A stretch of DNA of 64,000 nucleotides from Rhodobacteraceae bacterium CCMM004. Its GTDB lineage: Bacteria > Pseudomonadota > Alphaproteobacteria > Rhodobacterales > Rhodobacteraceae. The notes beneath the pieces were generated by a model that worked only from the letters and a program-made list of their open reading frames with translations, was not told where the DNA came from and searched no databases. The position numbers were made by a program, and so were the translations under genes. Positions 43,199-53,243 of the stretch are shown one piece after another. Location of the stretch: positions 682,001 to 746,000 of the forward strand of contig RZWH01000003.1 in assembly GCA_004005435.1 (NCBI GenBank), read 5' to 3'. Positions within the stretch are counted from its first letter, which is position 1, and each line of letters starts with the position of its first letter.

Positions 43199-43612
43199 TC
43201 AGGCCAGATGCGCCGCGATCCGCCGCCGATGCGGCCGGTCGCGGTGCTCCCACAGATAGATCCCCTGCCAGGTGCCGAGCGCTAGGCGCCCGTCCCTTAC
43301 CGGGATCGACAGGCTGACCGGCAGCAGCGCGGCCTTGATATGCGCGGGCATGTCGTCGGGGCCTTCGACCGTGTGGCGCAGCCAGGCCATCGTGGGGTCG
43401 TCGGCAGGGGGCACCAGGCGCCGGGCGAACGCCTGTAGATCGCGCACCACGTCGGGGTCGGCATTCTCCTGCACCAACAGCGAACAGGACGTGTGGCGGA
43501 CGAAGAGGGTGAGGAGGCCGGTGCCGCGCACCCAGCCCGCCACGCTGCCGGTGATCTCGATCAGCCCCGGCCCCGGCGTGTCGACCGAGAACTCGGTCTG
43601 GCGCGCGCTCAG
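43199..43612 (-). CDS. YjbQ/UPF0047 family protein
   Basis: Small trimeric family protein with conserved metal-binding His; thiamine phosphate synthase activity has been reported for some members. The 137 residues (from CTG) include LFVRHTSCSLLVQENADPDV near 34-53 and GTWQGIYLWEHRDRPHRR near the end. No ATG, GTG or TTG lies at the expected place: the nearest (GTG 43675) adds 21 unlikely residues. CTG at 43612 overlaps the upstream stop as CTGA, matches the coupling style of this genome and gives normal family length. Confidence 0.85.
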   Translation of the reverse strand: MSARQTEFSVDTPGPGLIEITGSVAGWVRGTGLLTLFVRHTSCSLLVQENADPDVVRDLQAFARRLVPPADDPTMAWLRHTVEGPDDMPAHIKAALLPVSLSIPVRDGRLALGTWQGIYLWEHRDRPHRRRIAAHLA

Positions 43613-43989
43613 CGATCCGTCTCGTTGCAGAACATCCGCGCGTGCGCCACGGTCCGGCCGGCGTCGCGCTCCCACAAGCTGAGCAGGCCGCTGCGGGAGG
43701 CCGCGTCGCCCCGGTCGAGGCTAAAGATGATGCCCTCGCCCGACCCGCGGGGAGGCTCGCTGACCCGGTAGACCCGCGTGGCGGGCGGCAGGTTCAGACC
43801 CCGCCAGGCATAATCCGCCGCGGCGCACCAGAACGACGGGGCGCCGTTGCTGCCCCCGCCCCAGCGCACCTCGAAGCGGCCGGGGCCGACCTGATCCACC
43901 GACATGCCGTTCTCGGCCAGGAACGCCGCCGCCGGACCTGCAAGGGCCAGACACAGCCCCATCGCACACACTCTCTCGATCACACGCAT
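43609..43989 (-). CDS. secreted hypothetical protein
   Basis: A 126-residue protein with a signal peptide (MRVIERVCAMGLCLALAG, cleavage about PAAA) and a mature part including FEVRWGGGSNGAPSFWCAAA near 41-60 and a second Cys near the C-terminus (MFCNETDR), perhaps a disulfide. AAGGAGG precedes two adjacent ATGs; the second (43989) is better spaced. Function unknown; it is coupled to the YjbQ gene. Confidence 0.7.
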   Translation of the reverse strand: MRVIERVCAMGLCLALAGPAAAFLAENGMSVDQVGPGRFEVRWGGGSNGAPSFWCAAADYAWRGLNLPPATRVYRVSEPPRGSGEGIIFSLDRGDAASRSGLLSLWERDAGRTVAHARMFCNETDR

Positions 43990-44044
43990 CATGGCCTCCT
44001 TGCCCGATGCGCGCAGTCTGCCACGGCCGCGGGGCGGCGCCAAA

Positions 44045-44584
44045 TCACGATCCGGCGCCCTCGACCCGCGCCTTGAGGTTGGCGAGGCCCCGGTCGTAGT
44101 CGGCGCCGACCCAGCGGTCCATCATCAGGCCCATCCAGCGGCCCATGGGCCCCGCGCCCATGTCGGTGTCGAGGGTCCAGGTCACCTGGGTCTCGTCGCC
44201 CTCCGGGCGGAGGAGGAACCGCGCCTCGGCAGTGCCCATGGCCCCGAAATCCAGCGCCGTCACCACCTCCCGGTTCTCGGTCGAGGCGACGATCTCCTGG
44301 CTGCCCTGCCCCACCTGGGGATCGTCCGAGGACCAGCTCATGGCGGCGCCGACCCCGCTCTCGGGCCCGGAAAAGGTCACCTCGGTCTCGGGGTCGCGGG
44401 ACAGCCAGGGCGACCATTCCATCGTCTGGCGCAGACTGTTGACGTGGGGAAAGACGGCTTCGGGCGGCGCCTGCACCGTCGCGCTGCGCGCCACCGTCAC
44501 CTCGCGCGGGAGGAGCAGTCCGCCGACCACGAACACGGCCGCGAGGGCCAGAACGACCCCGAGGATCCATTTCAGTGCGCGCAT
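44045..44584 (-). CDS. membrane-anchored SRPBCC family protein
   Basis: A 179-residue protein with an N-terminal transmembrane helix (ALKWILGVVLALAAVFVVGG) and an SRPBCC/polyketide cyclase-like domain (VARSATVQAPPEAVFPHVNS near 30-49, then MEWSPWLSRDPETEVTFSGP and DYDRGLANLKARVEG). Such proteins bind hydrophobic ligands; the partner is unknown. It follows the hlyU gene on the same strand by 105 bases. Confidence 0.85.
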   Translation of the reverse strand: MRALKWILGVVLALAAVFVVGGLLLPREVTVARSATVQAPPEAVFPHVNSLRQTMEWSPWLSRDPETEVTFSGPESGVGAAMSWSSDDPQVGQGSQEIVASTENREVVTALDFGAMGTAEARFLLRPEGDETQVTWTLDTDMGAGPMGRWMGLMMDRWVGADYDRGLANLKARVEGAGS

Positions 44585-44689
44585 CGTCCGCCTCCCGCGT
44601 CGGGCGCGGCGCGACAGGACGCCGCAGGGGGAGTATCCCCCCCTCCGCCGCATTTGTCACCGAAAAACCGGAAATGGCCCGGCGGGGCG

Positions 44690-44965
44690 TCAGCCGAAGA
44701 TCGCGTCGCCCTGTTCGTCGATCAGCATCTTGGCCTTGGCCGTCGACGCGGTCTGCGCCGCCTCGGCGCTCTCCAACGTATCGGCGCGGATCAGGGTGTG
44801 GCTCTTCACCTCGCCGTCGATGTCCTTTTCGATCCGCGCGGAGATGCGCCAGCGCCCGCCCTCGTTGATGGGCTCGGGATAGATGTCGTATCCCTCGTAG
44901 CGCTCGGCGGCGCGCGCCTGGGCGGACGTGCCGCCGCCGCCGAAGAGTCGTGACCAGAGCGACAT
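44690..44965 (-). CDS. HlyU family protein
   Basis: A 91-residue protein of the HlyU family: MSLWSRLFGGGG at the start, YEGYDIYPEPINEGGRWRIS near 23-42 and IEKDIDGEVKSHTLIRADTL near 45-64. Members are called transcriptional activators after Vibrio HlyU, but this short alphaproteobacterial branch has no proven DNA-binding role. It lies 12 bases after rpoD and is probably on the same transcript. Confidence 0.88.
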   Translation of the reverse strand: MSLWSRLFGGGGTSAQARAAERYEGYDIYPEPINEGGRWRISARIEKDIDGEVKSHTLIRADTLESAEAAQTASTAKAKMLIDEQGDAIFG

Positions 44966-44977
44966 CGCGGGCGCCTC

Positions 44978-46984
<2,007 letters not shown>

Positions 46985-47009
46985 CGGCTCTCCTTCCACA
47001 CCCCGCGAT

Positions 47010-47061
47010 GCGAATCACGGATCCCCAGAGGCGAATCATCTAGTGCCCAGGCGTGATTCGC
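47010..47061. promoter_or_regulatory. three GCGAATCA motifs in the rpoD leader
   Basis: GCGAATCAC (47010-47018), GCGAATCAT (47031-47039) and the inverse GTGATTCGC (47053-47061) are spaced 21 and 22 bases apart, two turns of the helix. Each contains GANTC, the target of the CcrM methylase and of GcrA regulation in alphaproteobacteria. They may link rpoD to the cell cycle, or bind another dimeric regulator. Confidence 0.55.
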
Positions 47062-47116
47062 AAAGGGATTTACCCATCTTTCGTTTACCAAACCCTCAAC
47101 CGAGGCCAGAGCGCCG

Positions 47117-49081
47117 CTACGGGCCGCGTTTGCGTCCGTCGGTGCGGCCGATTTCGGCCAGGAGGCCGTCCAGCGCGGCCCGCTCGGCGCGGTCGAGGCG
47201 GACGCCGTTGGGCGCCACGTCGAACTCGCTGCCCGACTGCCGGTCGGGGCGGCCGGCGCGGGCATTGGCCGCCGCCGCCTCGCTCAGCCGCCAGGTCACG
47301 CGCTCGTCCCCTCGGTCGGTCAGGTCGGCGACGGCTTCGGCCACCTCCCGCGCCAGGCCGCGTTCGGCCAGCAGTTTGTCGATCTCCTCGGTCAGGCACT
47401 GCGCGGCCAGAGCGGGGTCGTCCGCGCGCAGGACCGGCAGCACCCCCAGGTGGGGCTGGGACAGGAGCTTTTCAAGGGTCTCGGCCCCGGCCCGTTCGGC
47501 GAGTCCCGTAGCGACGACGTCTGGCGCTGCGCCTGCCAGGTCGAGAAGCGCCGACAGCAGGCGCGCGTGGCCCGCGTCGGCCATGTCGAGCCGCTCCAGC
47601 CGGTCCTCGGCCTCGCCGATGAGGGCGGGGTGGCGCACCAAGAGCGCCAGGATCGCCGCCTCGCGCAGGTGTCCCTCGGTCGCGCCCGCCCCGGCGGCCA
47701 GCGGCGAGGCGCGGGTGGCGGCGCGCGGCGCCGCGGGCGGGGTCCAGCCGCGTCCAAGCCGGGCGCCGGCCCGGGGGGCGCTGCCGTCGGCCCCCTGCGG
47801 TTGGAACAGCGCCCTGCGGCGGGCCGCGATCTCAGCGCCGTAGTGGTTGCGCACCGATGGGTCGGCGATCCGCCGCACCGCGGCGCGCAGCGCGGCGTCC
47901 ACTGCGGCGCGGCGCTCGGGGCTGTCGAGCAGGCGCCCCTCGGTCTCGCGCCGCCACAGCAGGTCGACGAGCGGCGCCGCGCGGTCCAGCGCCGCCTGCA
48001 TCGCCGCCGCCCCGCCGTTTCGGATCAGGTCGTCGGGATCCTGCCCCTCGGGCATGAGGGCAAAGCGCAGCGTCCGCTCAGGCGCCAGATGCGGCAGCGC
48101 CAGATCCATCAGCCGCTCGGCCGCGCGCAGCCCCGCCTTGTCGCCGTCGAGCGCGATTACCGGCTCGGGGTCGATCCGCCAGAGGAGTTGGAGTTGCGCC
48201 TCGGTGATGGCGGTGCCTAGCGGCGCGACGGCGGCGCCGAACCCCGCCTCGCCCAGCGCGATCACATCCATATATCCCTCGGCGACGATCAGCGGCGCAC
48301 CCCGCCCCGCCGCCGCCCGGGCGGGCGCGTGGTTGTAGAGGTTGCGCCCCTTGTCGAAGAGCGGCGTCTCGGGCGAGTTCAGATACTTGGCGTTGTCGCC
48401 GGGGTCCATCGCCCGGCCGCCGAAGGCGATGGCCCGCCCGCGCCCGTCGCGGATGGGAAACACGATGCGGTTGCGGAAGGTGTCGTAGGGATCGCGGCCG
48501 CGGTCCGAGGGCCGCGCCAGCCCCGCTTCCAGGATCAGCTCGGCCGCCGTGCCGGCGCCGCGCAGGTGCTCCCACAGCCCTTGCCAGCCCGGCGGGGCGA
48601 AGCCCAGCTCCCACCGCGCGCAGGCCTCGGGGTCGAGCCCCCGGCGCGACAGATAGGCCCGCGCCTCGGCCGCGGCCGCGGTCTTGAGCTGCAGGCGAAA
48701 CCACTTGAGCGCCGCCTCGCAGACCTCCACCAACAGGGCGCCGCGGTCCGCCTTGGCCTGCGCGGCGGGATCGCGGGCGGGCATCTGCATCCCCGCCTCG
48801 GCGGCGAGGATCTTCACCGCTTCCATGAAGTCGACGTTCTCGGTCTCCTTGACGAAGGTGAAGACGTCGCCTTTGGCCTGGCAACCGAAGCAGTAGTAGT
48901 ATCCCTTGCGGTCGTCGACGTGAAAGCTGGGCGTGGCCTCCTGATGGAATGGGCACGGGGCCCACATGTCGCCCTTGCCTTGGTTCGACTTGCGCGCGTC
49001 CCAGACGACGCGGCGGCCCACCACCTGCGCCAGACTGGTGCGGTTGCGGATCTCGTCGAGGAAGCCGGGCGGGAGACTCAT
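47117..49081 (-). CDS. dnaG: DNA primase
   Basis: Synthesises RNA primers at the replication fork. The 654 residues begin with the zinc domain (CPFHQEATPSFHVDDRK and YYYCFGC, about 43-69), then the catalytic core and TOPRIM fold (IVAEGYMDVIALGEAG near 270-285, ALDGDKAGLRAAERLMD), and a C-terminal helicase-binding domain (about 480-650). I chose the ATG at 49081 (MSLPPGFLDEIRNRT), where conservation starts. It precedes rpoD on the same strand. Confidence 0.96.
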   Translation of the reverse strand: MSLPPGFLDEIRNRTSLAQVVGRRVVWDARKSNQGKGDMWAPCPFHQEATPSFHVDDRKGYYYCFGCQAKGDVFTFVKETENVDFMEAVKILAAEAGMQMPARDPAAQAKADRGALLVEVCEAALKWFRLQLKTAAAAEARAYLSRRGLDPEACARWELGFAPPGWQGLWEHLRGAGTAAELILEAGLARPSDRGRDPYDTFRNRIVFPIRDGRGRAIAFGGRAMDPGDNAKYLNSPETPLFDKGRNLYNHAPARAAAGRGAPLIVAEGYMDVIALGEAGFGAAVAPLGTAITEAQLQLLWRIDPEPVIALDGDKAGLRAAERLMDLALPHLAPERTLRFALMPEGQDPDDLIRNGGAAAMQAALDRAAPLVDLLWRRETEGRLLDSPERRAAVDAALRAAVRRIADPSVRNHYGAEIAARRRALFQPQGADGSAPRAGARLGRGWTPPAAPRAATRASPLAAGAGATEGHLREAAILALLVRHPALIGEAEDRLERLDMADAGHARLLSALLDLAGAAPDVVATGLAERAGAETLEKLLSQPHLGVLPVLRADDPALAAQCLTEEIDKLLAERGLAREVAEAVADLTDRGDERVTWRLSEAAAANARAGRPDRQSGSEFDVAPNGVRLDRAERAALDGLLAEIGRTDGRKRGP

Positions 49082-49160
49082 GGCCGCGAGTATCCGGCCA
49101 CGCCCGCCGGGACACAAGCCGCGTCCGCCGTCGCCGAACCCTTGCGAAGATGCAGGCCGC

Positions 49161-49697
49161 TCAGCCCCGGGCGGCGACGCCCGCCATCGCGCGCAGGATC
49201 TCGTGCACCGCCGTCTCGGCCATGGAGCGAAAAACACAGATCTCCCACGTCTCGGCCGCGCGGCGGATCAGCAGGCAAGGCTGATGCGACAGGAGCGTGC
49301 GCGCGCTGCCGGGCGCCGCAAAGGACCGCCGCCGCAGGTCCAGCGGGACCAGCCGCGCCAGCACCGCCGCCGCGTCCGGCCCGTCGAGCCGCAGGACGGC
49401 CCAGGCATCGCTTTGGTCGGTGACGGCGGCGCCGTCGGGCGCGACCTCGGCGCCGAAGACCATCGCCTGGCCCCGCCCGCTCCAGACCGCCGCTGCGCCG
49501 TCACCGCCGACCACCTCTCCGGGCCCGGGCCAGCCCAGACCCGCCGCGGCGAGCGCGGTGTCGACGTCTCCCTCGCGGCCGCGAAACGGCATCACAGACA
49601 CGATGCGCTCCGGCACGATCTCGGACAGCGTCGCGCCGCCCGCGGTCTGCGGCAGGTCGAGCCCCGCGCAGGGGCTTTCTGCCCTCAGCCTAACCAC
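49161..49697 (-). CDS. soxG: sarcosine oxidase, gamma subunit
   Basis: Smallest but one subunit of the heterotetrameric enzyme. The 178 residues include SVMPFRGREGDVDTALAAAG near 34-53, DAWAVLRLDGPDAAAVLARL near 96-115 and TLLSHQPCLLIRRAAETWEI near 133-152, a SoxG/GcvT-like pattern. The GTG start overlaps the soxA stop by eight bases. Sequence conservation in this family is low; its position after soxA makes the call safe. Confidence 0.88.
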   Translation of the reverse strand: MVRLRAESPCAGLDLPQTAGGATLSEIVPERIVSVMPFRGREGDVDTALAAAGLGWPGPGEVVGGDGAAAVWSGRGQAMVFGAEVAPDGAAVTDQSDAWAVLRLDGPDAAAVLARLVPLDLRRRSFAAPGSARTLLSHQPCLLIRRAAETWEICVFRSMAETAVHEILRAMAGVAARG

Positions 49698-52614
49698 GCA
49701 CCCGCCCTCCCTCGGGATCCACCGCCACGGGGTCGCAGACCTCGCACAGCGTCGTCACCTTGCGCAGGTGGTCGCGCATGACCACCCGCGCGCCGTGCCG
49801 CGCCCGCCCCCCGGAGAGCAGCGCCAGGCCCAGCCACGTTCCCAACTCCGGCGACCACGCCACCGAGGTCACGTGGCCCTCGGCCGTCTCCGGCCGCCAC
49901 GCCGCGCCCTCGGGGAACAGCGTCGCCCCCGCGGTCAGCGCGCCGCCCTCCACCGGGCGCAGGCCCACGAGCTGCCCCCGCGCGGGATTGGTCAGGCCGG
50001 GACGCCCCGCCATCGCCTGCCCGATGCAGTCCTTGGCCCCGCTCACCATCCGCCCCAGCCCGACGTCGTCCGCCGTCACCCGCCCGTCGATCTCGGCATG
50101 GGTGATATGCCCCTTCTCGATCCTGAGGACGTTCAGCGCCTCCATCCCGTAGGCGCAGCCGCCCCGCGCCTCGGCCAGCGCGACGAGGAGCCGAAACAGC
50201 GCATCCCCGTGCCGGGCCGGAACGGCCAGTTCGTAGCCGTGCTCGCCCGAGAACGAGATGCGAAAGAGGCGCCCGGCGACCCCGCTCACGGCGACGGCAC
50301 CGCAGGACATGAACGGCCAGTCGGCGTCGGCGATGGGGGTGTCCAGCACCTCGTTCAGCAAATCCCGCGATTCCGGCCCCGCCACTGCGATCTGCGCCCA
50401 CTGCTCGGTGACCGAGATCATGGCCACATCCAGGTCCGGGCGCAGCACCTGGTGGGCGAACTCCAGATGCTGCATCACCGCCCCGGCCGCCGCCGTGGTC
50501 GTGGTGAGGACGAAATGCCCCTCGCCCAGCCGCGCCGCCGTGCCGTCGTCCAGGACATGCCCGTCCTCGCGCAGCATCAGGCCGTAGCGGACCCGCCCGA
50601 CCTTCAGCGTCGACATCCGCCCGGCATAGACCAGGTCCAGAAACGCCGCGGCGTCCGGCCCCTGGACGTCGACCTTGCCCAAGGTCGACACGTCGCAGAC
50701 CCCCACCCTGCGCCTGACCGTCGCCGCCTCGCGGTCGCAGGCCTCGCGCCAGGTGGTCTCGCCCGCGCGGGGGTAATAGCTGGGGCGGAACCACAGCCCC
50801 GCTTCGATCATCGGCGCGCCGCGGTCGAGGCTCGCCCGATGCGCCGTGGTCCGCCGCGCAGGGGCAAAGCCCGCGCCCCGCGCCCCCGCCCCCATCGCCG
50901 AGATCGCCACCGGGGTGTAGGGCGGGCGGAACGTGGTGGTCCCGGTCTCGGCCAGGCTGCGCCCCGTCGCCTCGGCCAGCGCCGCCAGCGCCACGACGTT
51001 GCCGACCTTGCCCTGGTCGGGCGCCATGCCCTGGGTCGTGTAGCGCTTCATGTGCTCGACCGAGCGAAAGTTCTCCTGCGCGGCCAGGGCGACGTCCTTC
51101 ACCGTCACGTCGTTTTGCAGGTCGACCCAGGCGCGGCCCTTGCCCGGGACGTGCCAGAGGGGCGCGATGCGATAGGGGGCGCCGTTGGCCGCGGGCAGGT
51201 CGACGGCCCCGCCGCCCTCGTGCCCCAGAGCCTCGGCTGCGGCGCGCCCAACCCGCGCCCCGTCGGCCAGGCAGGAGGCCGTGTCGAACCGGCCCGCCGC
51301 CGCCCCCGCCGCGGCCAGCCCCGGCACCGCATCGTCGCGGGCGACGAAAGCGGCGATGTCGTCGTGCCAGAGCGGCCGCGCGCCCATGTGGCAGGTCAGG
51401 TGAACCGCCGGGTTCCAACCGCCCGAGACCGCCAGACACTCGGCCCAGATCCGGGCGGTGCCGCCCGGGTGGCGGATCACCACGTTCTCCAAGCCCCTGC
51501 CCCCGGTGGTGCCCACCACGAGCGCGCCTGCATAGACCGGATAGGGCGCGCGCGTCTCCACGTCCGCGCGGCAGTCGACCAGAGCCTTCACGTCCACCCC
51601 CGCCGCCGCCAGGTCGCGCGCGGTGCGATGGGCGTCGTCGTTGTTGCCGAAGATCACGGCCGAGCGCGGCGCGACACCGTAGCGGTGCAGATAGCTGCGC
51701 GCCGCCGCCGCCGACATGACCCCTGGCCGGTCGTTGTCGGAGAACGCGATGGGCCGCTCGTGGGCGCCCGCCGCCAGCACCGCCCGCCCCGCGATGATCT
51801 GCCAGAAGCATTCGCGCGGCAGGGCGCCCGACCGGGGCCGGTGCCCCGCCACCCGCTCCAGCGCCCCGTAGGTGCCGCCGTCGTAGGCGCCGGTGACGGT
51901 GGTGCGGGTCATCACCCGCACGCCCCTCTCGGCCAGGGCCGCGGCCGTCTCGGCCGCCCAGACCGCGCCGGGCAGGCCCGCCACCGCCTCGTCCTCGGAC
52001 AAAAGCCGCCCGCCCAGCCGGTCGGCCTCGTCGCAGAGGATCACGTCCGCCCCCGCCTCCGCCGCCGCCAGCGCCGCCATCAGCCCCGCAGGCCCGCCGC
52101 CGATCACCAGAACGTCGCAGTGGGCGAACGCCTTCTCGTCGCGGTCGGCGTCGCTCTCGCCCGACAGCGCGCCCAGGCCCGCCGCCCGGCGGATCGCAGG
52201 CTCGTAGACCCGCTCCCACCAGGTCCGCGGGAACATGAAGGTCTTGTAGTAGAACCCCGCCCCCAAAAACGGCGCCAGCCGGTCGTTGATCCCGAGAAGA
52301 TCCCGGTCGAGCGACGGCCAGGCGTTCTGCGACCGCACGCCCAGCCCCTCCCACACCTCCTGCATCGTGGCGCGGACATTGGGCGTGCGCGCCGCCCCCT
52401 CGCCCACGGTGACCAGGGCCGAGGGCTCCTCCGACCCCGCCGACCAGACGCCCCGCGGACGGTGATACTTGAACGACCGCGCCATCAGCCGCGTGCCCTC
52501 GGCCAAGAGCGCCGAGGCCACGGTGTCGCCGGGATGCGCCGCCACCGCGCGCCCGTCGAAGGTGAAGGACAGATCCCGCCCCCGGTCGATCGTCCCGTAT
52601 CCCGCGACCCTCAC
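49690..52614 (-). CDS. soxA: sarcosine oxidase, alpha subunit
   Basis: Large subunit binding NAD and tetrahydrofolate; the complex converts sarcosine to glycine, peroxide and 5,10-methylene-THF. The 974 residues include an N-terminal ferredoxin-like fold (FTFDGRAVAAHPGDTVASAL near 16-35), the Rossmann motif CDVLVIGGGPAGLMAALAAA near 167-186, and a C-terminal GcvT-like aminomethyltransferase half (about 580-974; GKVDVQGPDAAAFLDLVYAG). The GTG start overlaps the soxD stop as GTGA. Full length. Confidence 0.95.
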   Translation of the reverse strand: MRVAGYGTIDRGRDLSFTFDGRAVAAHPGDTVASALLAEGTRLMARSFKYHRPRGVWSAGSEEPSALVTVGEGAARTPNVRATMQEVWEGLGVRSQNAWPSLDRDLLGINDRLAPFLGAGFYYKTFMFPRTWWERVYEPAIRRAAGLGALSGESDADRDEKAFAHCDVLVIGGGPAGLMAALAAAEAGADVILCDEADRLGGRLLSEDEAVAGLPGAVWAAETAAALAERGVRVMTRTTVTGAYDGGTYGALERVAGHRPRSGALPRECFWQIIAGRAVLAAGAHERPIAFSDNDRPGVMSAAAARSYLHRYGVAPRSAVIFGNNDDAHRTARDLAAAGVDVKALVDCRADVETRAPYPVYAGALVVGTTGGRGLENVVIRHPGGTARIWAECLAVSGGWNPAVHLTCHMGARPLWHDDIAAFVARDDAVPGLAAAGAAAGRFDTASCLADGARVGRAAAEALGHEGGGAVDLPAANGAPYRIAPLWHVPGKGRAWVDLQNDVTVKDVALAAQENFRSVEHMKRYTTQGMAPDQGKVGNVVALAALAEATGRSLAETGTTTFRPPYTPVAISAMGAGARGAGFAPARRTTAHRASLDRGAPMIEAGLWFRPSYYPRAGETTWREACDREAATVRRRVGVCDVSTLGKVDVQGPDAAAFLDLVYAGRMSTLKVGRVRYGLMLREDGHVLDDGTAARLGEGHFVLTTTTAAAGAVMQHLEFAHQVLRPDLDVAMISVTEQWAQIAVAGPESRDLLNEVLDTPIADADWPFMSCGAVAVSGVAGRLFRISFSGEHGYELAVPARHGDALFRLLVALAEARGGCAYGMEALNVLRIEKGHITHAEIDGRVTADDVGLGRMVSGAKDCIGQAMAGRPGLTNPARGQLVGLRPVEGGALTAGATLFPEGAAWRPETAEGHVTSVAWSPELGTWLGLALLSGGRARHGARVVMRDHLRKVTTLCEVCDPVAVDPEGGRVRG

Positions 52615-52874
52615 GGTCCCGCCTCCGCCGCCAGACGCGCCCCATGCACGGCGTGGGTCGCCGTGTCCCGCGCCACGATCAGACAGGCGCCGCAGCCCGC
52701 GCCGTGCCACCACAGCTCCTCGGTCGCCCCCGCCGGATTGTCGCGCAGATGCAGATAGGCGTCCCACGCCGCCGCCCCCGCCTCCCGTCCCGGCCGGTCC
52801 TTCAGCGCCGCCGGCCCGACCACGGTGAACTCGCGCAGATCGCGCACGCCGCAAAGAGGACAAGGCAGCCTCAT
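52611..52874 (-). CDS. soxD: sarcosine oxidase, delta subunit
   Basis: An 87-residue zinc-binding subunit: MRLPCPLCGVRDLREF at the start, DAYLHLRDNPAGATEELWWH near 38-57 and GCGACLIVARDT near 60-71. The four Cys (PCPLC and GCGAC) are the zinc ligands. Full length. Between it and soxB lies an unusual gap of 369 bases, whereas these genes normally abut. Confidence 0.93.
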   Translation of the reverse strand: MRLPCPLCGVRDLREFTVVGPAALKDRPGREAGAAAWDAYLHLRDNPAGATEELWWHGAGCGACLIVARDTATHAVHGARLAAEAGP

Positions 52875-52892
52875 CGCCCGCCCCGCCCGCAA

Positions 52893-52921
52893 CGTCCCTT
52901 TCGAGACCCCCTCGCCGAAGG
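52893..52921 (-). repeat. degenerate copy of the 30-base intergenic repeat
   Basis: On the minus strand it begins CCTTCGGCGAGG like copies 1-3 but the AT-rich half has changed (GGGTCTCGAAAGG). It suggests an older insertion of the same element, 19 bases before the soxD start. Confidence 0.45.
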
Positions 52922-53104
52922 CCGGCCGACCTCCGCCACCCGCCGAACCGACACGGACAGGACGCACCCCGTCCCGCCGCTTGCCCAAAGGTCGGCCCCG
53001 GCCAACGTCGCCGGAGCCTCGGCCCTCTCGCACCGACCCACCACACCATCATCGCGCGCGCCGCAGAGAGACCCGGCCCGCCGCGCCAAACCCGACAGCC
53101 CCAA
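52922..53104. other. gene-free part of the soxB-soxD gap
   Basis: Pro/Arg-coding GC-rich DNA with no supported frame. With the repeat copies on both sides it makes up most of the 369-base gap (52875-53243) that splits the sarcosine oxidase operon. Whether transcription runs through is unclear. Confidence 0.5.
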
Positions 53105-53134
53105 ACTTTCCTTTCCAAATATCCTCGCCGAAGG
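53105..53134 (-). repeat. 30-base intergenic repeat, copy 3
   Basis: Exact reverse complement of the copy at 34305 (30 of 30). It lies 110 bases after the soxB stop, in the sense direction of the sox genes. Confidence 0.9.
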
Positions 53135-53243
53135 CGGCCCGACGTTCGCCGCCCACCCCGCGGCGGGGGTCCGAACGCCCAGCGGGACGGCGGGCGGGGC
53201 GATGCGCGTCAGCGCGAGCGTCCGCACGTCCGTCCCGTCGCGC

